NCBI RefSeq assembly: GCF_002105555.1
Contig: NZ_CP020612.1
Location: 1,232,001 to 1,296,000 of the forward strand
From: Paracoccus contaminans
GTDB lineage: Bacteria; Pseudomonadota; Alphaproteobacteria; Rhodobacterales; Rhodobacteraceae
Length of the DNA: 64,000 nucleotides
Reading direction: 5' to 3'
Within the stretch, counting starts at the first letter, position 1, and every line of letters starts with the position of its first letter. Below, one piece after another: positions 1-7,969 of the stretch. The translations under genes and the position numbers were made by a program. The notes under the pieces are model-generated. The model searched no databases. It worked only from the letters and a program-made list of their open reading frames with translations, and was not told where the DNA came from.

Positions 1-181
1 GGCAGCGGTCGGACTGCATTGCCAAGGCTTGTCATGGCGGCTCCGTGCGGTTTCCCGCCTTGGGGTTAGCGGGGCAAAGCTTAAAGTTCGAGAGGTTTCT
101 TCGCTTTGCCTACAAGGATTTCTTAGCGGCTTGCCGCCATGGTGCCCGGACGCGTGGGGACGCGGGTGAAAGGGGTATGAC

Positions 182-565
182 ATGGGAAACCTGACGGTGC
201 TGGGCGTGCACGAAGCGGTGCGCGTGGATGCGCGGCGGCTTGGCGAGATCGTCGGCGAACTGGGCGAAAGCGCCGCACAGACAATCATCTGCGCGGCATT
301 GGAACAGCTTGCCGCAGGGCTGGCAGCGGCGCGGCGGGCCGCGCTTGCAGGGGATATGGCGGAACTGTCCGAACAGGCCGAACGGCTGTCGCGCCTTGCC
401 TGGCAGGTCGGCCTGCCGGCAATGGCGGGGGTCGCGATCGACGTGGTCGCCTGTGCGGAACGCCGCGACAGCATTGCGCTTGCCGCAACGCTGGCGCGGC
501 TGATGCGGATCGGCAATCGCTCGCTGGCGGAAATCCGGATCGGGGCCGGCCCCTCGTTCAGCTGA
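182..565 (+). CDS. Small helical protein, degenerate Hpt-like
   Basis: This encodes a 127-residue protein that I do not recognise by name. It is almost entirely predicted alpha-helix and Ala/Leu-rich, with no signal peptide or membrane segment, so it is probably cytoplasmic. The second half (about residues 55-118) has the spacing of a histidine phosphotransfer (Hpt) helix bundle, but the usual His-x-x-Lys-Gly motif is replaced by the segment AERLSRLAWQVG, with no histidine. If it is an Hpt relative it cannot carry a phosphate. The ATG is preceded by a purine-rich AAAGGGG about 7 bases upstream. Its stop codon overlaps the stop of the convergent glycosyltransferase gene by 8 bases. The coding call is reasonable; the Hpt link is inference from pattern only. 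Confidence 0.7.
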   Translation: MGNLTVLGVHEAVRVDARRLGEIVGELGESAAQTIICAALEQLAAGLAAARRAALAGDMAELSEQAERLSRLAWQVGLPAMAGVAIDVVACAERRDSIALAATLARLMRIGNRSLAEIRIGAGPSFS

Positions 566-1172
566 CCGACAGGCGCGGGTCCGTGCTTGCGCGGGCGGCG
601 ATCCAGGCCGCCTCGGCGGCAAAGTCATGGGGCACCTGCGCGATGCTGCGCGAGCCCGAGAGCGACTGCGAGGCGAAGAAGTCAAAGCCATAGAGCGTCA
701 GCGCCGCGCAGGGCGCGCGCAGGATCAGCTCTGCCGCCATGATCCCGGTCGAGGGGGGGGCGCCCAGCCGGTCCATCAAGGCGCGATAGCTTTCAAGCGG
801 GTGCAGATAAAAGCCCGGCGAATGGGCGCTGCGCCAGTCCAGCCGCTTGCGCTTGGGCGACATCCACAGGATGCGTTGCGGGTGCAGCCGCAGCCGGTCG
901 GCCTCGGGCAGACGCACGGCCAGCGCCAGCCAGTCGGTGCGGGTGCCATGGCTGGCGGCGGCCGGCATCGGGGCACGGTTGATCCGCACCACCAGATCGG
1001 CGCCGTCGATCGCCGTTCCATGGCGCTGACGGGCAAGGGACCGGGCATTTCCGACCAGGGCGACGCGCCTGCCGGCCAGGGCGCTGTCCAGTTCGGCGGC
1101 CGGCACCGAGAGGCTGCGCAGCATCGGTTCGGATCGCAGGGCGCGCGCTGCGTAAAAGCGCAAGTGGGTCAT
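558..1172 (-). CDS. GT29 (sialyltransferase)-like glycosyltransferase
   Basis: The 204-residue product resembles glycosyltransferase family 29 (sialyltransferase-type) proteins of bacteria. Near residue 35 it has VALVGNARSL followed by GADLVVRINRAP, the arrangement of the nucleotide-sugar-binding sialylmotif L, and later PSTGIMAAELIL and LTLYGFDFF, which match the sialylmotif S region. There is no signal peptide or transmembrane helix, so it would act in the cytoplasm on a glycan precursor. Its start overlaps the stop of the GT4 gene by 4 bases (ATGA), so it is the third gene of a GT2-GT4-GT29 operon that likely builds a surface polysaccharide or glycolipid. The acceptor and donor sugars cannot be read from the sequence; CMP-sialic acid or a related nonulosonate is only a family-based guess. 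Confidence 0.8.
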   Translation of the reverse strand: MTHLRFYAARALRSEPMLRSLSVPAAELDSALAGRRVALVGNARSLARQRHGTAIDGADLVVRINRAPMPAAASHGTRTDWLALAVRLPEADRLRLHPQRILWMSPKRKRLDWRSAHSPGFYLHPLESYRALMDRLGAPPSTGIMAAELILRAPCAALTLYGFDFFASQSLSGSRSIAQVPHDFAAEAAWIAARASTDPRLSVS

Positions 1173-2224
1173 GGCTGTCGCCCCAGCAGGCGGCGATAGA
1201 CCGAGACGATCGCCCGCGCCTCGGCCTCGATGGCGTGGTCGGCCTCGACATGGGCGCGCGCGGCGCGGCCTGCGGCGGCGCGGCCCGCCCCATCGGCCAG
1301 CCAGCGATCAAGGGCTCCGGCCAGCGCGCCCGCATCGCCCGGCGGGATCAGCGTCCCCGTCAGCCCGTCCTGGATCAGCATCTCATAGGCGCCCACGCGG
1401 GCCGCGATCACGGGCACCCCGCAGGCCATTGCCTCGAGCGGGGTCAGGCCGAACCCTTCCCACCGGGCAGGGGCGGCGAACAGGTCAAGCGCCTGGTAAT
1501 GGCGAACGACATCCTCCCACGGGATCTCGCCCAGAAAGCGGATCCGGTCGCCCAGGCCAGCGGCGCGCGCGCGCGCGATCAGCGCGTCGGCAAAGGCGCG
1601 GTTGTCGGGGGTGATGCGCCCAGTCAGGATCAGCTGCGCGCGCGGATGACGCGGGAAAACCTGCAACGCCGCCTCGACCAGAAGATCGACGCCCTTCTGC
1701 GCCCGCACTCGGCCGAAGCAGCCGATCAGGATCGCCTCCGGGTCCAGCCCCAGTGCGGACCGCAGGGCCGTGCGGTCGGGCGCGGGGTGGAACACCTGCG
1801 TGTCCACGCCGTGCAGGATCACCGTCGCGGGCCGCTCCAGGTAACCTGCGGCCTGCGGCGATGTGGCTATCACGGCATCCTGGCGCCGGATCAGCCAGCG
1901 GGTCAATCCGGTATGGGCGCGTTGCGCCGCGCTGGTGAACAACAGCCGATAACGCCGCCCCAGCACATGGCGCAGGATCAGGCCCAGCACCATCTCGGTA
2001 TTGCGGCGCGCATGCCACACGCGCCAGCGATCGCGCGGCAGGCGCGCGGCGCGCGCCAGGGTGATGTGGGGCAGCGCCGGGGGCAGGCCCGGTCCCGCGG
2101 CGACGATGCCGATCATGCGCGCCTGCACCGGGATCAGCCGCACCACCGTGGCGGTCACGCCAGACAGGCGGCGCTTGAGATTAGGGGCGATCACCTCGAT
2201 CCGGGTATCGGGAATGGTCGGCAC
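1169..2224 (-). CDS. Glycosyltransferase family 4
   Basis: A 351-residue GT-B fold glycosyltransferase of family 4. The N-terminal half contains a Rossmann-like acceptor domain; the C-terminal half has the nucleotide-sugar domain with IGCFGRVRAQKGVDLLVEA (about residue 170), FLGEIPWEDV, and the diagnostic EGFGLTPLEAMACGVPVIA in which the Glu-x7-Glu pair binds the donor sugar nucleotide. It probably adds a hexose to a growing surface glycan at the cytoplasmic face of the inner membrane. It sits 3 bases downstream of the GT2 gene and overlaps the GT29-like gene by 4 bases, so the three are almost certainly co-transcribed and translationally coupled. The exact linkage is unknown. Confidence 0.92.
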   Translation of the reverse strand: MPTIPDTRIEVIAPNLKRRLSGVTATVVRLIPVQARMIGIVAAGPGLPPALPHITLARAARLPRDRWRVWHARRNTEMVLGLILRHVLGRRYRLLFTSAAQRAHTGLTRWLIRRQDAVIATSPQAAGYLERPATVILHGVDTQVFHPAPDRTALRSALGLDPEAILIGCFGRVRAQKGVDLLVEAALQVFPRHPRAQLILTGRITPDNRAFADALIARARAAGLGDRIRFLGEIPWEDVVRHYQALDLFAAPARWEGFGLTPLEAMACGVPVIAARVGAYEMLIQDGLTGTLIPPGDAGALAGALDRWLADGAGRAAAGRAARAHVEADHAIEAEARAIVSVYRRLLGRQP

Positions 2225-2227
2225 GGG

Positions 2228-3169
2228 TCACATCCTTCCGAGCGCGGCGGCAAGCCACAGCGCCGCCTGCGAAACGGCGCCCTGCCGCCGGAACCGGCCG
2301 CGGCGCATCGCGCCCAGCCGCGCAGGCAGCGCCCCGCCATGCAGGGCGGCGAACAGATCCAGCGTGGCGCGGCTGTCCTCGGTCAGAAGATGACGCACTG
2401 GGCTCAGCGCGGCAAGCGTCTGCGCGTTCCAGGCCCGGTGCCCCCCACCCAACATCCGGCCAAAGCTGCCCAGCCGGGCGCGGAGGCTGTCATTCGCGCC
2501 GACGACATTGCCATGATGCTGGCGGTAGAGCACCGTGGGCGTGCTGTCCTGGATCACCCGGCCCCCGGCGCCGGTGATCAACTGATACAGCCACCAGTCA
2601 TGCATGACCACGGGCGGGGTCAGCGGATCGGCCGCCCGCACCAGCGCCAGCGCGGCCGGGTTCAGCATTACCGTATTTCCCTGAACCGCGTTCTGCACCA
2701 GAGCATGCGGAAATGACGGCGGATGCAGCGGGCGTGACCTGCCAAGCGGGCGCATGGCTGCGTCGCAGATCGCCACGCGGCTGCAATACAGCGCGGGCTG
2801 CCCCGCTGGGGCCTGTTGCAACCCGGCAAAGGCCCGCTCCAGCTTGCCGGGAAGCCAGACATCATCCTGATCGGCCAGGGCGACCGGCCCGCATGCGGGT
2901 TCAAGGCCGCGCAGCAGGGCGCGGAAATTTTCCGCCGCCCCCTGGCCCGGCCCGCGCACCAGCCGCACCCTGCCGGGATGGCGCGCGGCAAAGCGCGCCA
3001 CGATGGCCGGGCCTGCATCGGTCGATCCGTCATCCGAAACGACCAGCCGCCAGGCACCGCCTTGCGCCGCGATGCTGTCCAGTTGCGCCTCGACGAATGG
3101 CGCTCCCTGATAAAGCGCCATCAGGATGGTGACGGGTTCTGCCCCAAGGCTCGGCGCGCGATCGCTCAT
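2228..3169 (-). CDS. Glycosyltransferase family 2
   Basis: A 313-residue GT-A fold family 2 glycosyltransferase, first gene of the glycan operon. It shows the N-terminal ILMALYQGAPFVEAQLDSI strand-helix, the VVSDDGSTD nucleotide-binding motif, and ALADQDDVWLPGKLE, the DxD-type metal site typical of rhamnosyl/galactosyl-transferase relatives. I start the gene at the ATG at 3169 (MSDRAPSL), since an upstream in-frame extension is Arg/Ala-rich and unlike the family. It ends 3 bases before the GT4 start. Substrates cannot be deduced; the gene set suggests assembly of capsule, exopolysaccharide or an O-antigen-like chain. Confidence 0.92.
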   Translation of the reverse strand: MSDRAPSLGAEPVTILMALYQGAPFVEAQLDSIAAQGGAWRLVVSDDGSTDAGPAIVARFAARHPGRVRLVRGPGQGAAENFRALLRGLEPACGPVALADQDDVWLPGKLERAFAGLQQAPAGQPALYCSRVAICDAAMRPLGRSRPLHPPSFPHALVQNAVQGNTVMLNPAALALVRAADPLTPPVVMHDWWLYQLITGAGGRVIQDSTPTVLYRQHHGNVVGANDSLRARLGSFGRMLGGGHRAWNAQTLAALSPVRHLLTEDSRATLDLFAALHGGALPARLGAMRRGRFRRQGAVSQAALWLAAALGRM

Positions 3170-3283
3170 GACGGCTGCTGCTGTCGCATGGGCGGGGCGC
3201 AGCGTCCAGCCTGTCCGCTTGCACAAAGGGGCGCGTGTGATCCCTGCCGGGCGGCGCGGCGCCCTGTCACCCGCGCCCGGCGC

Positions 3284-4540
3284 TCAGCCCGCCAGGGTGA
3301 CGGCCCGCGGGGCTGCTGCCTCGCGCACGGGCAGGTGGATCAGCGCCGAAAAGGCCCCCACCCCCACGCCAACCCACCACACGATGGTATAGCTGCCGTA
3401 AAGATCATAAAGCCTGCCCCCCAGCCATACCCCCAGGAACGAGCCGATCTGGTGGGACAGGAAGACAAACCCGTAAAGCGTGCCCATGTAGCGCAGCCCA
3501 TAGATATGGGCGACCAGCCCCGAGGTCAGCGGCACGGTGGCCAGCCACAGCGCGCCCATGATCCCCGAAAAGACCAGCACCGTGACCGGGGTGATCGGCG
3601 TCAGGATGAACCAGGCCGATACGACCGTGCGCAGCGTGTATATGCCTGCCAGCAGGTATTTGCGCGTAAAGCGCATCCCCAGCCACCCCGCCATGATCGA
3701 GCCGCAGATATTGGCCAGCCCGATGATCGAGATCGCCGCCGCACCCAGCGCCGATGTCGAGGTGATCCCCAATGCCGCCAGCGCGCCATCGGGCGCGATG
3801 GGGCCGCACATTTCAGTCACCATCGCGGGGAAATGCGCGGTGATGAAGCCCAGCTGGTAGCCGCAGGAAAAGAATCCGGCAAAGATCATCAGGTAGCTGG
3901 GATCGCCAAAGGCGCGCCGCAGGACGCCGCCCATGCTTTCATGCAGCTCGGCCCGGCTGACGGGGCGGGTGCTGCCCAGCAGCGGCAGGAACAGCAGGAC
4001 CGCCAGAACCAGGGCGGCAAAGACCATGAAGACCTGCGGCCAGGCCATGGCCGACAGCAGCCCCTGCGCCAGCGGCGCGCCGATCACCTGCCCGGCCGAT
4101 CCCGCGGCCGTTGCGATGCCCAGGGCAAGGCTGCGGTTCCTGTCGCTCGCCGCGCGGCCGATGACGGCCAGGATGACGCCAAAGCCCGTTCCGGCGATGC
4201 CAAAGCCGATGGCGATTTCCCAAAGCTGCATCCCAGCGGGCGTTGTGACCAGCGCGGTCATGACCAGCCCCAGCGAATAGAGCAGCGCCCCCAGGATGAT
4301 CGCCGGCCGGTCGCCCCATCGTTCCGCCAGCGCCCCGAACAGCGGCTGCCCGATGCCCCAGGCAAGGTTCTGGATCGCGATCGCCAGGGAAAAGGTGCTG
4401 CGCGGCCAGTCGAAGGTTTCCGCGACCGGGATCTGAAAGACACCGAAGCTTGCCCGCAGGGCAAAGTTGATCATCAGGATGATCGAGCCGCCGATCAGCA
4501 CCGGGGTGAACAGGCGCGCATTGCTTTGGGGAAAGGACAT
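3284..4540 (-). CDS. MFS transporter
   Basis: A 418-residue major facilitator superfamily transporter with about twelve hydrophobic segments from residue 12 to 405, in the inner membrane. The loop after helix 2 (PLFGALAERWGDRPAIILGA) corresponds to the MFS motif A region. The start at 4540 (MSFPQSN) is preferred to an ATG 11 codons upstream, because AGGAG lies 6-10 bases before it. The family resembles oxalate/formate antiporter-like or monocarboxylate MFS carriers, but I cannot name a substrate. It is transcribed as a single gene: the glycosyltransferase operon downstream starts 115 bases after its stop, and the broken GST gene lies divergently upstream. Confidence 0.9.
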   Translation of the reverse strand: MSFPQSNARLFTPVLIGGSIILMINFALRASFGVFQIPVAETFDWPRSTFSLAIAIQNLAWGIGQPLFGALAERWGDRPAIILGALLYSLGLVMTALVTTPAGMQLWEIAIGFGIAGTGFGVILAVIGRAASDRNRSLALGIATAAGSAGQVIGAPLAQGLLSAMAWPQVFMVFAALVLAVLLFLPLLGSTRPVSRAELHESMGGVLRRAFGDPSYLMIFAGFFSCGYQLGFITAHFPAMVTEMCGPIAPDGALAALGITSTSALGAAAISIIGLANICGSIMAGWLGMRFTRKYLLAGIYTLRTVVSAWFILTPITPVTVLVFSGIMGALWLATVPLTSGLVAHIYGLRYMGTLYGFVFLSHQIGSFLGVWLGGRLYDLYGSYTIVWWVGVGVGAFSALIHLPVREAAAPRAVTLAG

Positions 4541-4664
4541 GGCGGCTCCTGCTGATGAAATCTCATCTGACAAGCTGCCGCAGGCTGCGTCAATGCCCCA
4601 GCCGGTTGTTAACCGGCGCTAAGCTCTTTTGCCTATGGTCGGCGCGCTGAAGGCAAGGGGCATC

Positions 4665-5249
4665 ATGTACAGGGTGATCGGATACGGCGGTACGCGGGCC
4701 TTCCGGGTGCTGTGGATGCTCGAGGAACTGGGCCTGCCGTATGAACATTAACGGCTGATGCCGTTCACGGGCGGCCGGCGCGCGCAGGCCGGGGGGAGGG
4801 CTGCCCGCGCTGGCGATGGCGGACGGAGGAATGCTGATCGATTCGACGGCGATCCTGACCTTTCTGGCCGACCGTCACAATGCGCTGACCTTTCCGCCCG
4901 GCAGCGTCGAACACGCGCGCCAGAATGCCGTGACCTTCCGGGTTATGGTATGTCTGGACGAGCCGCTGATGCTCTGGACGCTGATGCGACATGGCCATGG
5001 CGATCTGGCCTGCGACAATGGCCGGGACTGGCTGCACCGGCGCATCATCGCGGGGATGGCCTGCCTAGGCGACATGCTGGGCAAGGGGCCATGGATCATG
5101 GGCGATGTCTTCACCATCGCCGACATCGTGCTGGGCATTGCCTGCACTGGGCAGAGCGTTATGAACAGCCGGTGCGGCACCCGCGGCTGCGCGTTTATCT
5201 GGACCGGGTAGAGAACCGCGTGGCCTATCGCACCGCCGCTGCCGCCTGA
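4665..5249 (+). pseudogene. Glutathione S-transferase pseudogene
   Basis: This is a recognisable glutathione S-transferase that cannot be translated. Frame 1 opens with MYRVIGYGGTRAFRVLWMLEE, the thioredoxin-fold N-terminus, and stops at a TAA at 4749-4751 just after LPYEH. The same frame continues RLMPFT, then homology jumps to another frame near the GGGGGG run at 4791-4796 and resumes as LPALAMADGGMLIDSTAI and the helical C-terminal domain. Around 5150-5165 it returns to the first frame (HPRLRVYLDRVENRVAYR) and ends at 5249. One nonsense codon plus two frameshifts cannot be explained by one sequencing error, so decay is likely. The 3' end overlaps the end of the convergent flavoprotein gene by 25 bases. 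Confidence 0.85.
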
Positions 5250-6472
5250 CCCAACTGCCTTGCCGCCGCCAGCCCCGCATGACGGCCTGTAGCGAGGCAG
5301 GCGGTCAGCAGATAGCCCCCCGTCGGCGCTTCCCAGTCCAGCATCTCGCCCGCGGCATGGAGTGAGGGCAATGCCCACAAGGCCAGATCCGGGGTCAGTG
5401 AATCAAGCCTGATGCCGCCCGCCGACGAGATCGCCCGGTCCAGCCCGGCAACGGCCTCATGGCGCAGCGGCAGACCCTTGATCCGGGCGGCAAGCGCCGC
5501 CGGCCCCGCCGGCAGCGGCTGGCCCCATTCCAGCAGCAGCGCGACCTTGACCGGATCGCCCAGCACCCGCCGCAGCCAGTTGCCCAGCGACAGCCGGCCC
5601 CGCGGCCTGGCCAGCCGGGCGGCCAGCGCGGCGCTGTCCAGATTGGGCAGCAGGTCGATCGTGGCGCCTGCCCCGTCGCGCAGCGCCGCGGCGATTTCAT
5701 AGATGCCGCCGCCCTCGGCGCCCTGCGCGGTGATGACCCATTCGCCCCGGCTCTCCAGCGGGCCGGCCCTCAACCGCGTGCCCTTGACGGCCGCCCCGAA
5801 CTGCCGGGCCATCAGGGGCGACCAGTTCACCAGCAGGCCCATATTCGCCGGCCGGAACGGCGCGATGCCGACCCCTGCATCAGCCAGCAGCGGCACCCAG
5901 GCCGCGTCCGAACCCAGACGAGGCCAGCTGGCCCCGCCCAGGGCCAGCACCGTAGCGGCTGCGCTGATCCGGCGGCTCCCTTCCGATGTCGAAAAGACCA
6001 TGGCCGCCCCGTCGATCCCCGTCCAGCGCCAGCGTGTCCTCAGCTCGACCCCCTGCGCCGATAGCCTCCGCAACCAGGCCCGCAGCAGCGGCGATGCCTT
6101 CATGCCCACCGGAAACACCCGGCCGGTGGAGCCTGTGAACAGCGCAATGCCAAGGCCCTCGGCCCAGCTGCGCATCGCGGCCGGGCCAAAGCCCTCGACA
6201 ATGGCGCGCAGATCTTCGGTCCGCAAATATCCCGGGGGACGGCCCGGAACGGGCCGGGGGGCAGCGCCCCCGGCAATGCGCGCCGCAAAGGCCGGCGCGG
6301 GTTCCTCCCGCGTCAGGTTCAGCCCGGATTTGCCCGCCATCAGGAACTTGCGGGCCGGCGTCGGCATGGCCTCGGCCACGATCACCGCGTGCCCGGCTGC
6401 CGAAAGGGCCTCGGCGGCCATCAGCCCTGCCGGTCCTGCGCCGATGACCAGCGCCGGCGCCCGCTCGCTCAT
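5225..6472 (-). CDS. HI0933/YhiN-type FAD-dependent flavoprotein
   Basis: A 415-residue flavoprotein of the HI0933/YhiN family (TIGR03862 type). The N-terminal dinucleotide-binding motif is VIGAGPAGLMAAEAL, with PARKFLMAGKSGLNLT following as in the family, and the FAD-binding C-terminus contains LHAAGEMLDWEAPTGGYLL. The reaction is not established for this family; it is assumed to be a cytosolic oxidoreductase. Its start overlaps holA's stop by 4 bases, so it is the last gene of the leuS-lptE-holA unit. About residues 68-87 (PRPVPGRPPGYLRTEDLRA) do not look like the family and are encoded by a copy of the dispersed repeat described separately, apparently inserted in frame. Confidence 0.9.
   Translation of the reverse strand: MSERAPALVIGAGPAGLMAAEALSAAGHAVIVAEAMPTPARKFLMAGKSGLNLTREEPAPAFAARIAGGAAPRPVPGRPPGYLRTEDLRAIVEGFGPAAMRSWAEGLGIALFTGSTGRVFPVGMKASPLLRAWLRRLSAQGVELRTRWRWTGIDGAAMVFSTSEGSRRISAAATVLALGGASWPRLGSDAAWVPLLADAGVGIAPFRPANMGLLVNWSPLMARQFGAAVKGTRLRAGPLESRGEWVITAQGAEGGGIYEIAAALRDGAGATIDLLPNLDSAALAARLARPRGRLSLGNWLRRVLGDPVKVALLLEWGQPLPAGPAALAARIKGLPLRHEAVAGLDRAISSAGGIRLDSLTPDLALWALPSLHAAGEMLDWEAPTGGYLLTACLATGRHAGLAAARQLGQAAAAVR
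6211..6274 (-). repeat. Dispersed hairpin repeat, copy 1 (inside a CDS)
   Basis: One of four copies of a repeat made of a GC-rich stem-loop followed by a conserved core. Read on the minus strand the core is GGATATTTGCGGACCGAAG-like (here preceded by CCCCG). The stem is formed by 6253-6260 pairing with 6267-6274, with a smaller GGCCCG/CGGGCC stem at 6241-6255 between stem and core. This copy lies wholly within the flavoprotein gene and keeps it in frame, adding about 20 residues with the sequence GYLRTED. The other copies are intergenic. Confidence 0.8.
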
Positions 6473-7497
6473 CGCCGGCCCCGCGGCATCATCGCCAGCC
6501 GGATCAAGGCCCGTTCGACCACCGCCATCGCCGGCGCGCGAGAGGAGGAGCGCAGCGTGAGATCCGTTTCGATCAGCTGGTGGACGGCCTCTTCAAGCGC
6601 GCGCATCCCCCAATGCTGGGCCTGCCGCGCCATCCGGTCGCGGCGCGGCCCGAAAACCGGCGGCCGTACCCGGCCCAGCCCCGCCTGCGCCCCCCCCGGG
6701 TCCGAGGCGGCAAGGTGAAGCGCCCGGAAATGCCGCATCGCCGCAATGCAGATCGTCACCGGCGTAATGCCCTGCGTCTCGATCCGCCGCATCAGCGGAC
6801 CAAGGGCCGCCGCCTCTCCGTCCGCGGCGGCGGCGACCAGCTGTTCGACATCCGCCTCGACGCTGGCCGGTGCCAGCGCGGCGATTTCATCGGGGGTCAG
6901 CGGCGTGTCGTCGCCATGCTTGTAAAGGCCGATCTTTTCCACAAGCTGGCGGAAATCGCCGGGATCGAGCGCGCGGGCCAGCGCCGACAGATCGCGCATC
7001 GCGGCCGGGGGCACGGCGCGCAGACCGGCATCGGACAGCCAGCGGGCGATTTCTTCCTCGGCGGGCGGGTCGTCATAGACGGGCGCACAGACCGCCGCCG
7101 GATGCGGCTCGAACAGCTTGCGCAGCGCGGACGAGCGGGCCAGCGCGCCGGCCGTGACCACGATCACCGCATCGCCATGCGCCCATGCCCCGATCGCCGC
7201 GGCTATGGCCGGCGCCGCCGCGTCGGCGGCATCCTCGACCAGCACGACACGCTGGCCCGGAAAGAACCCGATCGCCTTGATCTCGTCCAGCAGCGCCGCG
7301 CCATCCTTGCGCAGATCGGCACCGTCGAGGCGCACAAGGCGCATGTCGGCCTGGGCGTCTGGCCCGGCCAGGGCAGCAACCGCCTCGGCGCGCTTGAGCG
7401 CGACACGCATCGCATCCTGCCCGTAAATCAGCAGCGCCGGCCGGGTAGGGTCGGGGCGGGCCAGATAGCGCGCGATCTCGGCGCCCTTGAGCAGCAC
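6469..7497 (-). CDS. holA: DNA polymerase III subunit delta
   Basis: The 342-residue product is the delta subunit of the DNA polymerase III clamp loader, which opens the beta sliding clamp during replication. The alphaproteobacterial N-terminus MLLKGAEIARYLARPDPTR and LLIYGQDAMRVALKR are clear, as is the C-terminal helical collar region. Translation starts at GTG (7495-7497), one base after the lptE stop codon. The gene order leuS-lptE-holA is conserved in many bacteria, because LptE and HolA are commonly encoded just downstream of leuS. Length agrees with the family (about 340). Confidence 0.95.
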   Translation of the reverse strand: MLLKGAEIARYLARPDPTRPALLIYGQDAMRVALKRAEAVAALAGPDAQADMRLVRLDGADLRKDGAALLDEIKAIGFFPGQRVVLVEDAADAAAPAIAAAIGAWAHGDAVIVVTAGALARSSALRKLFEPHPAAVCAPVYDDPPAEEEIARWLSDAGLRAVPPAAMRDLSALARALDPGDFRQLVEKIGLYKHGDDTPLTPDEIAALAPASVEADVEQLVAAAADGEAAALGPLMRRIETQGITPVTICIAAMRHFRALHLAASDPGGAQAGLGRVRPPVFGPRRDRMARQAQHWGMRALEEAVHQLIETDLTLRSSSRAPAMAVVERALIRLAMMPRGRR

Positions 7498-7498
7498 C

Positions 7499-7969
7499 TC
7501 AGGGCACCTGCGCCAGCAGCCGTGTCACCACCTGGTCGGCCAGCATGACCGCCAGCCGGTCCCGCGCGTCCTGTTCGGCCGCATTCGTCGCAATCACCGT
7601 CCCGACCGTGGAATGGCTGGTGAAGTTGGACACCTCGCCTTGGGCCAGCGTGGCGCCGCTTGCGCTGTCGGTCAGCCGATAAGCGGCGGTGCCGTTCAGC
7701 GAAAAGCGCGTCGTCACCTCGTCCGGGGTGATCGCCTGCGGCAGCACCGCGATCCGCAGCGAATAGGTCAGGTCATAGCGCCCGCTTTCCGCCGGGCCGA
7801 GCCGTTCGGTCATGCGCCGCAGAAAGGTATAATCATCGGCACTGACGGGGTCCGCCACATGGACCTGCCCCTGAAGGCGCGTGCCCGCGCCGCCCGGCCC
7901 ATAGACCGGGGAAAAGCCGCAGCCCGCCACCGCCAGCGCGGCCATGACCAGCGCCCTACGCGACCACAT
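7499..7969 (-). CDS. lptE: LPS assembly lipoprotein LptE
   Basis: A 156-residue outer-membrane lipoprotein. It has a short signal sequence ending in the lipobox AVAGC (Cys at residue 17), followed directly by GFSPVYG, the hallmark of alphaproteobacterial LptE. LptE plugs the LptD beta-barrel and inserts lipopolysaccharide into the outer leaflet. Its first 14 bases overlap the end of leuS, and holA begins one base after its stop, which supports the identity independently of the weak sequence conservation of this family. Confidence 0.92.
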   Translation of the reverse strand: MWSRRALVMAALAVAGCGFSPVYGPGGAGTRLQGQVHVADPVSADDYTFLRRMTERLGPAESGRYDLTYSLRIAVLPQAITPDEVTTRFSLNGTAAYRLTDSASGATLAQGEVSNFTSHSTVGTVIATNAAEQDARDRLAVMLADQVVTRLLAQVP

